Below are positions 1 through 8,852 of a stretch of DNA of 64,000 nucleotides, in pieces. A program made the translations under genes and the position numbers. The DNA is taken from assembly GCF_001428565.1 (NCBI RefSeq), contig NZ_LMIA01000011.1:186142-250141 (forward strand), written 5' to 3'. The notes beneath the pieces were generated by a model that worked only from the letters and a program-made list of their open reading frames with translations, did not search any database and was not told the DNA's origin. Position 1 is the first letter of the stretch. The number at the start of each line of letters is the position of its first letter. Source of the stretch: Nocardioides sp. Root190. GTDB lineage: Bacteria > Actinomycetota > Actinomycetes > Propionibacteriales > Nocardioidaceae.

Positions 1-969
1 GGCCTCGGCGCCGTTGCCCACCTTGACGGTCCGCGCGAAGGCGACGAGCTCGTCCCGAACCGCGTCATAGACGTCCTCGTGGATGTAGAGCCGCTTCGAC
101 GCGTTGCAGAACTGCGCGTTGTTCTGGAACGCCGCCCAGAAGAGCTTCGGAGCGACCTCGGCAGGGTCAACGTCCGAGAGGACGATGGCAGGGTCGTTGC
201 CACCGAGCTCGAGGGTGACGCGCTTGATGGTCGCTGCAGCGGACGCCATGACATGGCGACCGGTCTCGGTGCTGCCTGTGAAGGCGATCTTTGCAATGTC
301 GGGGTGGGCGGAGATCGCCTTGCCGAGCTCGTCGCCTCCGGTCACCACGTTGAAGACCCCCGGCGGGAGGAGGTCCTGCACGATCTCAGCGAGCTTCAGG
401 CTCGTGAGCGGGGTGAAGGGGCTCGGCTTCACGACGATCGTGTTGCCGGCAACGAGTGCGGGTGCGATCTTCCAAATTGCGAGCAGGATGGGGAAGTTCC
501 AGGGCGTGATGGCGCCGACAACCCCCAACGGGGTGTAGCGGGTGACCACGCGACGCTCGCCGTCGTCGACCAGTGTCTCCATCTCGAGGCGCTGGGTGGC
601 GATCTCCCTGCACCAGATCGCAGATCCGTAGACCTCCCACTCCGCGCCCGCGCGTGGCTTGCCCTGCTCGCCGGTCAGGAGAGCCATGAGCTCCTCGGCG
701 TGCTCGTCGATGCGGTCTCCGATGGCTGCCACGGCTGCCTGTCGTTCAGCGATGGGCGTGGCCGACCAGCCGACGAATGCTCGGGCAGCAGCCGCAACCG
801 CGTCGTCGAGTTGGGCCAGGGTGGCGTCCGGCGCTTGGGCGATGACCTCGCCCGTGGCAGGGTTGTAGACGGGGAATGTGGTGTCCGCAGCGACCTGTCG
901 GCCGTCGATCGTCATCGTCCATGAATCGTCGAAGTTGGCTGCGGTTCGGGTGACCTCGGTCAGGGTCAT
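1..969 (-). CDS. NAD(P)-dependent aldehyde dehydrogenase, C-terminus beyond the window edge
   Basis: The first 323 codons of an aldehyde dehydrogenase, which oxidises an aldehyde to its acid in the cytoplasm. The frame is open to base 1, so the last ~150 residues lie outside. The start at 969 follows a good GGAGGAC ribosome site. Seen: an N-terminal YNPATGEV motif typical of the family, LELGGNDPAIV holding the general-base Glu, and NNAQFCNASKRLYI holding the catalytic Cys. The family is certain but the substrate is not. A GAF/Fis regulator gene ends ~110 bp upstream on the same strand, a pairing common for alcohol or aldehyde catabolism. Confidence 0.93.
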   Translation of the reverse strand, partial: MTLTEVTRTAANFDDSWTMTIDGRQVAADTTFPVYNPATGEVIAQAPDATLAQLDDAVAAAARAFVGWSATPIAERQAAVAAIGDRIDEHAEELMALLTGEQGKPRAGAEWEVYGSAIWCREIATQRLEMETLVDDGERRVVTRYTPLGVVGAITPWNFPILLAIWKIAPALVAGNTIVVKPSPFTPLTSLKLAEIVQDLLPPGVFNVVTGGDELGKAISAHPDIAKIAFTGSTETGRHVMASAAATIKRVTLELGGNDPAIVLSDVDPAEVAPKLFWAAFQNNAQFCNASKRLYIHEDVYDAVRDELVAFARTVKVGNGAEA

Positions 970-1080
970 GTGTCCTCCAGTGATGTCCGTGCCGGCACCG
1001 GTGCCGACTCCTCCACCGTAGGAATCGGCGCCGCCCCTCAACTGTGTCGATGTGACACACACCACGGGCGATGGCGAGGC

Positions 1081-2172
1081 TCAGTACCGAAGTCCGAGGG
1101 TGCGCATCCTCCGGTAGAGCGTGCTGCGTCCCATTCCGAGCTCCTCGGCGACGTGGGACTTGTTTCCCTTGTGCCGCTCCATGCTCTCCGAGATCAGCTG
1201 GACCTCGGCTGCTTCCAGTGGACTCAGCCTGCGTGAGTTCCCGCTCTCGCGCGCTGGCGGCGCGACGGCAGAACCGCCACGCGGGATGGGCAGAGCGCCC
1301 ATGACGAAGATCTCCACGACGAATGATCCGGGGGCGCCGTCGACGGGTATCAGCCGCGCCTCGGCGGGGGCTTCGTCGATGTCAGTGGACACTGTGGTCG
1401 TCCATTCTCGGTTCTTGTCTTCGGGTCCGAGCCGGCACAGCTCGCGAAGCTCAGCGGCGGCCGACTCGCCGACCCACGCGCTGGCCCGACCGTTGGCTAG
1501 GACGATGTCGTGCCCGATGCCGAGGACGACGTGCCGGCTTCGTGCTGCTCGTGCCTGGTACGCCGCCAGCAGGCGGACGTGGCTGGTCGGGCTGGAGAGC
1601 AGGAGCTGGCCCTCGATGGCACGAGTGGCTGTCACCACCAGGGCTCTGAGCACGCCTTGCGAGTCCTGTGCGATGCCGGTGATGTCGAGAACGCCCTCGA
1701 GGGTCCCGGTGATGGGATGCCGGATCGGATGTCCGTAACACCGGAACCGTTGCAGGCGGTCGAGGTAGTGCTCCTCACCGACGACGAACTCGCCCCGTCC
1801 CGTTTCGAACACGGTTGCGATCGCGTTGGTGCCGCTGTACTGCTCGCTGTACACAGCACCCGGCACTGCTGCAACGCTGTCGAGAGCGCGCCCGACGGCG
1901 AGTGCGCTGAATCGGCGCAGGACGATTTGTTGCTGGCGGTCGGCGAGGAGCAGCCCGACCTCGGCGTCGGCCAACTGCTCGGCGAGGTCATCGATGACGG
2001 GTGCTGCCGCACGGACCAACCGGCTCTGCGTGTCGGCGTCCACCACGGGCGCCTCGACGTCGCCGTCGGGGCGCAGTCCGCTTCTCGCGACACGCGACCA
2101 TGACGCCGCGATCGCGCTCCGAGTGGCGTTCAGAGTTTCCATCGTGCTCCTCGCCGACAGTTGGTTGCCCAT
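1081..2172 (-). CDS. GAF-domain, Fis-type helix-turn-helix transcriptional regulator
   Basis: A 363-residue regulator resembling the AcoR/MimR-type activators placed beside dehydrogenase genes in actinobacteria. Residues ~60-200 look like a GAF-type sensory domain (motif AVYSEQYSGTNAIATVFETG). The C-terminus (~315-363) is a Fis-type helix-turn-helix (NKSHVAEELGMGRSTLYRRM). No AAA+ sigma-54 interaction domain lies between them, so it probably does not work as a classical sigma-54 activator. It reads toward the aldehyde dehydrogenase gene and is divergent from the histidine kinase gene. The Met at codon 11 (METLN) is an alternative start. The inducer is unknown. Confidence 0.85.
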   Translation of the reverse strand: MGNQLSARSTMETLNATRSAIAASWSRVARSGLRPDGDVEAPVVDADTQSRLVRAAAPVIDDLAEQLADAEVGLLLADRQQQIVLRRFSALAVGRALDSVAAVPGAVYSEQYSGTNAIATVFETGRGEFVVGEEHYLDRLQRFRCYGHPIRHPITGTLEGVLDITGIAQDSQGVLRALVVTATRAIEGQLLLSSPTSHVRLLAAYQARAARSRHVVLGIGHDIVLANGRASAWVGESAAAELRELCRLGPEDKNREWTTTVSTDIDEAPAEARLIPVDGAPGSFVVEIFVMGALPIPRGGSAVAPPARESGNSRRLSPLEAAEVQLISESMERHKGNKSHVAEELGMGRSTLYRRMRTLGLRY

Positions 2173-2196
2173 CGTCCGAAACCGATCCCCCCGGGG

Positions 2197-2217
2197 TCAC
2201 CTCCAAAAGGGGGGTGA
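2197..2217. promoter_or_regulatory. Imperfect inverted repeat in a divergent promoter region
   Basis: TCACCTCC and GGGGGTGA arms with one mismatch lie between the GAF/Fis regulator gene and the divergent histidine kinase gene. The position suits an operator, but the GC-rich sequence makes chance arms likely. Confidence 0.3.
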
Positions 2218-2280
2218 TGTCGCCACCTTCGCGCGGTTAACATGGAATGTCCCGCGCGACGAGCGAGGACAGGAGGTCCA

Positions 2281-3393
2281 GTGGACACGGACGGTGGCAT
2301 GGCCAGCGATCCTCTCTTGGCCACGCTCCTGGACGTCCGGTCGCTGTTTGATCCGGGGTCCGCGCTCACCCTCACTTTGAGGGGTGCTCTCGATGCTCTT
2401 GGCCAACGTTCGTCCGTGGCTTGGGTCGCGCTGGCTGAACCGGACGGCGGCCTGGTCATTGAACAGGTCCTGGGCGAGCGCACATCGGAGCTTCCCGAGC
2501 TCTCGGTCGGCGCGGGGCAGGGCCTGACCGGGAACGTCTTCGAACGGGCGGCCGTGCACTGGGTCGATGAGTACGTCGCCGCGTCATCGATCACCCACGA
2601 GTTCGACTCCGTCATCGAGGCTGAGCGCATCCGGCGGATGATTGCGGCACCGCTCAGCGTGGACAACGCCGTCCTTGGTGTCCTCTCCGTCGGCAGCCGT
2701 GATTTTGGAGTCTTCGGTGACCGGGTCATCAGCGACGTCGAGCAGCTCGCCCGTCGAGCCAGCAATGCCCTGGCGATTGCAAGAGCTGCCAGGGCGAACG
2801 CGACGGCGGCTGCGCTCGCCGAGCGCCGGCGCGTCAGCGAAGAGCTGCACGACGGCGTCGGCGCACTGCTCTTCTCCCTCGTCTCGCGCACCGAGCGGCT
2901 GCAACGCCGGATAGGGGAGACCGAGGTTGGGCTTGAGGTCGGCGCCCTTCAGGAAGAGCTCGCGGAGGTCAGCACGATGGTGCGCACCCTGGTCAGCGGA
3001 TGGCATCAGAGCGCCACCGACGACGTCTGTGCTGAGGTGACCGGCATAGTCGATGACTTCGAGCGGCGCACCGGCTTCGACGTTCTCGCACTCTTCCTCG
3101 GTCGGGTTCCGCGACTCGATGCCGCCCGGATGCAGGCGGTGACGCGGTTTGTCGGCATCGCGCTGTCCAATGTGGAACGTCACAGCAAGGCATCCCGCGT
3201 CACGGTCACCGTTTCCGGCCTTCCTGGGCAGGTTGCCGTCGCCGTCTTCAATGACGGCCCCGCCCCTGCCTATCTCGTCCCCGGGGTGGGACTTGGAGGA
3301 GCCGAGGAGCGGATCGCGCGCCTCGGGGGATCTCTTGACCATCAGGGAGATGACAACGTCGGATTCACCGTCCGAGCCAGGATCCCGGTTTGA
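2281..3393 (+). CDS. GAF-domain sensor histidine kinase, NarL-type (HisKA_3)
   Basis: A soluble sensor kinase with no membrane segment visible. Residues ~20-170 form a GAF-like domain (VGAGQGLTGNVFE, IAAPLSV, LGVLSVGSR). ERRRVSEELHDGVG carries the phosphorylated His at about residue 190. A C-terminal HATPase follows (SNVERHSKA, GVGLGGAEERIARLGG). I chose the GTG at 2281 because AGGAGGT lies just before it, although the spacing is short. A frame-matched ATG at 2242 and one at 2299 are alternatives. The gene is translationally coupled to the response regulator through a TTGA overlap, so the two form one two-component system. The signal is unknown. Confidence 0.88.
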   Translation: MDTDGGMASDPLLATLLDVRSLFDPGSALTLTLRGALDALGQRSSVAWVALAEPDGGLVIEQVLGERTSELPELSVGAGQGLTGNVFERAAVHWVDEYVAASSITHEFDSVIEAERIRRMIAAPLSVDNAVLGVLSVGSRDFGVFGDRVISDVEQLARRASNALAIARAARANATAAALAERRRVSEELHDGVGALLFSLVSRTERLQRRIGETEVGLEVGALQEELAEVSTMVRTLVSGWHQSATDDVCAEVTGIVDDFERRTGFDVLALFLGRVPRLDAARMQAVTRFVGIALSNVERHSKASRVTVTVSGLPGQVAVAVFNDGPAPAYLVPGVGLGGAEERIARLGGSLDHQGDDNVGFTVRARIPV

Positions 3394-3974
3394 CGCGCGT
3401 CTTCGTCGTCGACGACCACCCGGTCGTCGCTCAAGGCGTCGGCTGGGCGTTGGACGACGAGCCGGACCTGGAGTTCGTCGGCGCAGCTCCCACGCTCCAC
3501 CAAGCCGTCGCCGCTGTCGCTGGCGCACGGCCCGACGTGGTGCTTCTCGACGTGCGCATCCCTGACACTGACGTCGTCGTGGCAGTTCGGGATCTTCTGA
3601 GGGCCGCGCCCGGCGCTGCCATCGTTCTCTTCACTGCGGATCCCTCCCATCCGTACGTGCGCGCCGCTCGGGCTGCCGGTGCCGTGGCCACCGTCTCGAA
3701 GGACACCGCGCCCGCTCGGCTCCGCGCAATCATCCGTTCGGCCGCCGTCGGAACGCGGCTGGATGAGGATGATGCGATCACTGCTCTGCTTACGCCGCGG
3801 CAGCAAGACGTGCTGGTACGGGTTGCAACGGGCATGACGACGATCGAGATCGCGACCGAGTTGAACCTGCAGGCCACGACGGTCAAGGCATATTGGCAAG
3901 AGGCGATGCAACGTCTCGGTGTGCGTAATCGCGCGGAGGCCATCGCATCGGCCTATCGGCGTGGGCTGCTCTGA
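3390..3974 (+). CDS. NarL/FixJ-family response regulator
   Basis: A 194-residue partner of the preceding kinase. The receiver domain has acidic residues VVDDHP near the N-terminus and the phospho-accepting Asp at ~54 in VVLLDVRIP. A LuxR-type helix-turn-helix (LTPRQQDVLVRVATGMTTIEIATEL) occupies ~133-190. The start is a TTG sharing two bases with the kinase TGA, and no better start lies nearby. This is cytoplasmic DNA-binding control. Its targets are not evident, although the aldehyde dehydrogenase and regulator genes lie nearby. Confidence 0.9.
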   Translation: MTRVFVVDDHPVVAQGVGWALDDEPDLEFVGAAPTLHQAVAAVAGARPDVVLLDVRIPDTDVVVAVRDLLRAAPGAAIVLFTADPSHPYVRAARAAGAVATVSKDTAPARLRAIIRSAAVGTRLDEDDAITALLTPRQQDVLVRVATGMTTIEIATELNLQATTVKAYWQEAMQRLGVRNRAEAIASAYRRGLL

Positions 3975-4274
3975 CACGTACCATCGCGCATTGCGGTGGA
4001 CCCACGCTGTCACCAGCCCGACGGGCGGCAAGCAGCCGGGATGAGCTCGGACCTGGTTCACGGCAAGTGAGTGGCGCCAAAGGACGCGGTCGAAACCAGA
4101 CCGACGACGGGGCCCACGCCAGCGCTAGGAGATTCGAATTACCCGCAGTTGCTGCGACCGCCAACTACTCAAGAGCACAACCGAAATGACGCCGGTCACA
4201 CCTCGCTTTCAGCGCCCTCGTCTCGCACGACGCAGCGTTCGTACGCCCATCTCGAGCAGAAAATACGAGCCACC
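3975..4274. other. Non-coding gap
   Basis: About 300 bases between the response regulator stop and the DUF5134-like pseudogene. I see no credible gene, RNA or clear repeat; short open frames lack family features. Confidence 0.5.
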
Positions 4275-4984
4275 ATGTTTGATGACTTGCTTCTCAGATG
4301 GTTTGTGACAACCCTCATTCACCATGGGCTCGGCGACGAGTCTGTACCTTCTCGCCGCCAGCCATGGAGGCTTGTGGAGGCGGGTTGCCCATGCCTTCCA
4401 CGTGGCCATGTCGATCGCGATTGATCGCGATGGGTTGGCCCGCCGGTGCCGACCTGCCGACCGTCTCTCTGATGGTCTTCTTCCTCGTGGCGTGTGGCAT
4501 GTTCCTGAAGCTCGCCGTGTCGACGCCGCATCACCGGATGCTCAACGCTTACCACGCGTGGATGATGGCCGCGATGGCCCGGATGAACATCAGCATGGAT
4601 TCTCATTTGCGCCACGCTCCGTCCACTGCCGGCAGCCAAGTAAGCGGCCATTCAGGGCATTGCCACGACCACGCAGCGCACGCCCACGATGCAACCATGG
4701 CCAAGCTGCCGGACACGGCCTCGTCGACGGTCGCACCCGGAGCATCAGACTGGCTCCCATCCCCTGAGCTGGTACTTGGCGCAGCGTTCGCTGTGGCAGC
4801 GGGCCACTGGTTTGTGGCGGCTTGTCGTGGTGTTCGCCTACGGCGCATGTCGTCCATTGGCGGTGGGGCCCAGAAGCTGCCATTTTCGCTTTCGCGCACC
4901 ACGGGCATGGCGTCGCACGCGACGATGGCGGCGGGGATGTCACTCGTGATCGGGGCACACAATGTGTGCTGCCCGGTCCTCTGA
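4275..4984 (+). pseudogene. DUF5134-type membrane protein gene broken by two frameshifts
   Basis: Three reading frames in turn give one coherent membrane protein: MFDDLLLRWFVTTL from 4275, then TSLYLLAASHGGLWRRVAHAFHVAMSIA from ~4321, then MGWPAGADLPTVSLMVFF to 4984. Removing one A near 4317 and one G near 4430 would restore a ~236-residue protein with several hydrophobic helices and a His-rich central loop (HSGHCHDHAAHAH). This matches my memory of the actinobacterial DUF5134 family, whose function is unknown. It is either a recent pseudogene or two sequencing errors. If errors, the gene is intact. Confidence 0.65.
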
Positions 4985-5161
4985 CCGTGGCCAATGCCTG
5001 ACCGGTCTCGGATCCACCCCAAGCCGATGATCATGTCGGCATGGATTTGCAACATGATCCGCGCGGCGGCGTCCGTGATCCCCTCCATCGGGAGGTGATG
5101 GACTCCACCTCTGGCGGGATACAACGGGCATACGCCCCTCTCGATCTCTAGGAGCTTCACA

Positions 5162-6751
5162 ATGCTGGAAACGCCGGTCCGGCCCCACGCCGCCAACCCA
5201 GCGACTGCCCCGCTTGACGGACTGGGCCAGTTGTTGCCGCGGCTCGCCGCGCTCCGCCCCGACCACGTCGCGCTGATCACCGACACGCGGAGCCTGACGT
5301 TCGCCGAACTGGACCGCGAGTCGAGCCGGGTGGCCAGGTCCCTTCGCGACCGCGGCGTCGATCCGGGTGATCGGGTCTCCATCTTCTCCCAGAATCGATG
5401 GGAGTGGATCGTTGCTTACCACGGAGCGCTCAAGGCCGGGGCGGTCGTCAACCCGCTCAACGTCATGCTCACGGCAGAGGAGGTTGTCTTCGTCCTGTCC
5501 GACGCCGGCTCTTCGGCCCTTCTTGCCTCCGGTGAGCGACTCGACGCGGTAGGCGCCGCACTTGCCGAAGTTGCATCGCTGCGCCTTGTCGCCTCGTTCG
5601 ACGACACTGTCCACGCCGCGGAGCCCTTCGGTGACTTCCTCTCCCTCGACGACGACCCTGAGTTCTGTCCACACCCCGTCGAGCCCGAGGAGCTCGCCTG
5701 CATCGCCTACACATCCGGGACCACAGGCCATCCCAAGGGTGCGATGCAGTCGCACCGCTCGTTGGTGCTGAACTGTGCCTACACCGCTACCATGCACGCC
5801 CGGAACTCCGACGACGTGGTGGTGACCGCGTTGCCCGCGCCGCACGTGTACGGCAACGTGGCCATCAACGGCACCTTCTTGGTCGGCGGGACCGTGGTGT
5901 TGATGACGCGGTTCGACCCCGCTGGCGCTCTGGAGCGAATCAGCCGGTACCGGGCAACCCTGTTCGAAGGCGTGCCTGCGATGTACGCCCTGCTTCTCGC
6001 CGACCCCGGCCTCGATGGGGCGAACCTCGAGTCCCTGACCCGAAGCACCGTCGGGGGTCAGACGATCGCCGAGTCCGTGATCGATGCCTGGGAGCAGCGC
6101 AGTGGCGCTCCCCTGATCGAGTTGTGGGGCATGACTGAGCTGTCCGGTTTGGGCACCACCCACGCGGTACATGCGCCCAATGTCCACGGATCGATCGGCG
6201 TCGCACTTCCCGGCATCGAGATCAAGGTGGCTGACCCAGAAGACGCCCGGCGGGAGTGCGCCACCGGCGAGCCGGGCGAACTGCTGGTGCGTGGTCCGAT
6301 CGTCACCATGGGTTACTACAACAATCCCACGGCTTCTTCGGAGACGATCGAACCTGACGGTTGGCTCCATACCGGCGACATCGCGACCCGCGACGGCTCG
6401 GGCCATCTTTTTGTTGTCGACCGTCTCAAGGACCTGATCGTCACCGCCGGCTACAACGTCTACCCAGCGGAGATCGAGCGGGTCCTGATCGGCCATCCAG
6501 CGGTCTCCCTCGTCGCCGTCGGGCGGGAGCAGGACGAGATCAAGGGCGAGGTCGCCCACGCCTATGTGATTCTTGCCGACGGTCACGTGCAGGACACTGA
6601 AGCGCTGCTGTCACACTGCCGGAGGTACTTGTCGGCCTACAAGGTGCCACGAGCCATCCACTACGTCGAGGCCCTACCCACGACTTCCAGCGGGAAGCTC
6701 ATGCGGCGCAAGCTGCGGGACGCCCGCGCCGAGCGTCGTGCCGGTGGGTGA
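5162..6751 (+). CDS. AMP-forming acyl-CoA synthetase/ligase
   Basis: A 529-residue ANL-superfamily enzyme activating a carboxylic acid to its CoA thioester using ATP. Seen: the phosphate-binding signature YTSGTTGHPKG (~182-192), the ELWGMTELSG region, the TGD hinge (GWLHTGDIA), DRLKDLIVTAGYNVYPAEIE, and the catalytic Lys in the C-terminal PTTSSGKLMRRKLRD. An AGGAG site sits 7 bp before the ATG. Length is normal. It is followed by a TetR gene of the KstR2 type, whose relatives often sense acyl-CoA ligands. The acid is unknown; fatty, aromatic or alicyclic acids all fit. Confidence 0.92.
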   Translation: MLETPVRPHAANPATAPLDGLGQLLPRLAALRPDHVALITDTRSLTFAELDRESSRVARSLRDRGVDPGDRVSIFSQNRWEWIVAYHGALKAGAVVNPLNVMLTAEEVVFVLSDAGSSALLASGERLDAVGAALAEVASLRLVASFDDTVHAAEPFGDFLSLDDDPEFCPHPVEPEELACIAYTSGTTGHPKGAMQSHRSLVLNCAYTATMHARNSDDVVVTALPAPHVYGNVAINGTFLVGGTVVLMTRFDPAGALERISRYRATLFEGVPAMYALLLADPGLDGANLESLTRSTVGGQTIAESVIDAWEQRSGAPLIELWGMTELSGLGTTHAVHAPNVHGSIGVALPGIEIKVADPEDARRECATGEPGELLVRGPIVTMGYYNNPTASSETIEPDGWLHTGDIATRDGSGHLFVVDRLKDLIVTAGYNVYPAEIERVLIGHPAVSLVAVGREQDEIKGEVAHAYVILADGHVQDTEALLSHCRRYLSAYKVPRAIHYVEALPTTSSGKLMRRKLRDARAERRAGG

Positions 6752-6916
6752 GGCATCGATCGACCAGCCGACGTGACCTTCCTTCTACTAGTGGCGGGCA
6801 GCCACTCCGGACCCCAAGTGTCGACCAGGTGCCCTCCCTTCTCGCGAGGCACATGAGGCGCGAGCTTCTGTCCTTCGTCGGGTGCTAATGGGCGGCATCC
6901 ACGTTAGGGTTCCCAC

Positions 6917-7543
6917 GTGCCAAAGAGGTCAACTGCCGGACCACGTCCCGCCTCAACCAGGGGGCGGCCCGACCAGCGCGAGGCGATCCTGCGGGCAGCC
7001 GCCAAGACCTTCGCCGAGAAGGGTGTGCACGCGAGCACGACGCGGGAAATCGCGGACCGGGCCTCGATGCAGTCGGGCAGCCTGTACTACTACTTTGAGT
7101 CCAAAGAGGACATGGCTGTAGACGTCGTATCTGTCTACTTGACCGATCTCATTGGTCAGTACGAACGAGCGTTGGCAACACAGCAGAGTGCAGTTGACCT
7201 GCTCCGCGAGTTGTTTCGCCTATCCCTTGAGATCACTGAACGTCATCATGACGAGGTCGTGATCCTCTACCAAGATTGGCAGATCCTCAGCGCAACCGAT
7301 GAATCGCTTCCCATGCAAATGGATCGGGTTGAGACCATCTGGTGCGATGTCATCGAGAAGGGGATCGAGCTCGGCGAACTCCGCGCCGAGGTCGAGCCCC
7401 GGATTGCTTACCGTACAATCATGGGTGGAATCTCGTGGGTCCCCCGGTGGTACCGCCACGACGGGGAGTTCAGTCTCCGCGAGATTGGCGCGATGCAGGC
7501 CGAGGTCATTCTGTGTGGGCTCAGGCAGCCGCCGAGACTCTAG
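6917..7543 (+). CDS. TetR-family regulator, KstR2-like
   Basis: A 208-residue repressor-type protein. The N-terminal helix-turn-helix is clear (REAILRAAAKTFAEKGVHASTTREIADRA then SGSLYYYFESKED). The ligand domain ends with YRTIMGGISWVPRWYRHDGEFSLREIG, resembling KstR2 and the TetR protein encoded at 10964-11574. It starts with GTG and the ribosome site is weak. It is the only intact TetR gene in the window, so it is the best candidate to bind the CAAG-N2-CTTG operators found between 8.8 and 37.7 kb. That link is inferred. No such operator lies before this gene itself. Confidence 0.9.
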   Translation: MPKRSTAGPRPASTRGRPDQREAILRAAAKTFAEKGVHASTTREIADRASMQSGSLYYYFESKEDMAVDVVSVYLTDLIGQYERALATQQSAVDLLRELFRLSLEITERHHDEVVILYQDWQILSATDESLPMQMDRVETIWCDVIEKGIELGELRAEVEPRIAYRTIMGGISWVPRWYRHDGEFSLREIGAMQAEVILCGLRQPPRL

Positions 7544-7860
7544 TTGGGGTTATCTCTCCACTCGATCAGTCTGCAAGGGCGAGCGATAATCTGAACGCTC
7601 TGTGAAGGCGCAGTTCCGGTGGCGGAGCAGTCGCGTCCTCGCGAAGGCCTCGGATCGGCAGTGTTGCTCCGAAACAGTGAGAATCGCGGCTAGATGGCGG
7701 AGTCGATGTCGCCGGCAGGTTTAGCAACTCGGTTTTCCTGAGACCCTGGGCTACTAGAGGATGGGGCTGCCCTGAGTTTGGTTGATGCCTTGATATGCCC
7801 CAGGTTCGGTGGAGTCGGCAGTCTGGAACTCTTGTGCTCAGATCGTTGAAGGGATCGTCA
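7544..7860. other. Non-coding gap before an IS3 remnant
   Basis: About 315 bases with no credible gene. The right part (from ~7790) probably holds the left end of the IS3-type element, but I could not define a terminal inverted repeat. Confidence 0.4.
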
Positions 7861-8635
7861 ATGCCGAAGCTGTATCCCAAGGAGTTCCGCGACGACGTCG
7901 TGGCCGTGGCCCGTCAGGGCCAGGCCCCGTTGGCGCAGATGGCGAAGGACTTCGGGATCTCCGAGGGCTCGCTGACGAACTGGACGAGAAGGCCGACATC
8001 GAGGACGGGTGACCGTCCCGGTCTCACTGACGCCGACCGTGTCGAGTTCGGCAAAAGCGAAGAAGCAGATCCGGCTCCTTGAGCAGGAGAACGAGGTCCT
8101 GCGTCGGGCCGCTGCGTATCTGTCCCAGGCGAACCTGCCGGGGAATAGTCTTGCCCGCTCGTCCGTGAAATGGCCGCGACCGGTGCCCTCATCAGGGCGC
8201 CGGTCGCGGTGGCGTGCAGGGTCCTGGGTCTGACGGCTTAGGGGTACTACAAGTGGCTCAAGGACCCCGTGTGCCAACGTGACTGGGACAGCGCGCACCT
8301 CATGGATGTCCCATATGAGTTGCACGGCGACGACGCCACGCTGGGCTACAGATTCCTCACTGACGAGCTCGACCTCGAGCACGTCATCACCGTCAGGGAG
8401 AACCGCGTGCACCGGCTCTGCCGCATCGCTGGCATCACCACGTCGCATCACAAGAAGCGCACCAAGGCTGGCTCGACCGGCCCTGCGCCGCATGACGACC
8501 GCTCGCCGTCGTCGACAAACACGGTGTTGTCCGGCACGGGCTCACGGCCGATGGACCGAACAAAGTGTGGCACTGGGACATCGCAGAACACCCCACGCGG
8601 GAAGGGAGACTCTACGTCTGTGCGATCAAGGTCGG
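7861..8635 (+). mobile_element. Degenerate IS3-family insertion sequence remnant
   Basis: The orfA product starts at 7861 (MPKLYPKEFRDDVVAVAR, helix-turn-helix MAKDFGISEGSLTNW). It shifts frame near 7990 and continues as LLEQENEVLRRAAAYLSQANLPG. Pieces of orfB follow in other frames: a helical region ending YYKWLKDP, then YELHGDDATLGYRFLTDELDLEH, then WHWDIAEHPTREGRLYVCAIK, which is the start of the DDE core. The frame stops matching at ~8632, so the last third of the transposase is gone and several frameshifts are present. The element cannot move by itself. It marks the left edge of the scarred region and abuts the 100-bp inverted repeat. Confidence 0.8.
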
Positions 8636-8735
8636 GTCTGCTGCAGCATGCATTCGGTGGGGCGTCCTACGTAGGTACATGGATAGGTATTCACGCGGTT
8701 TCGATCGACAACCCCTTCAGCGACGATTCATGAGG
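8636..8735 (+). repeat. Left copy of a ~100-bp inverted repeat
   Basis: From GGGTCTGCTGCA to the segment around ATTCATGAGGTCACAGCAG the sequence matches the reverse complement of ~16430-16527 with only a few mismatches. Here it encodes a 30-residue fragment (GGASYVGTWIGIHAVSIDNP) that stops at once. The partner is part of a longer open frame, so this copy is probably the derived one. Confidence 0.85.
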
Positions 8736-8779
8736 TCACAGCAGTGCAAGCACCCCAGAGTGACCGTGACGCAAAGTGA

Positions 8780-8793
8780 AGCAAGCGCTCGAT
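8780..8793. promoter_or_regulatory. Weak KstR2-type operator before the amidohydrolase gene
   Basis: AGCAAGCGCTCGAT fits AnCAAGnnCTTGnT at all fixed positions but one (C for T at position 11). It lies 60-73 bp before the amidohydrolase start, a normal operator position. Confidence 0.55.
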
Positions 8794-8852
8794 TGATCTT
8801 GACTGATTCGGCGCCCCCTCTTGGTTAACGGCCCCTACGCGCGAAAAGAGCA

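Noticed and set aside
4940..6586. 548-codon open frame on the minus strand
   Set aside because: It lies antisense to the acyl-CoA ligase, whose motifs are unmistakable; high GC gives long shadow frames.
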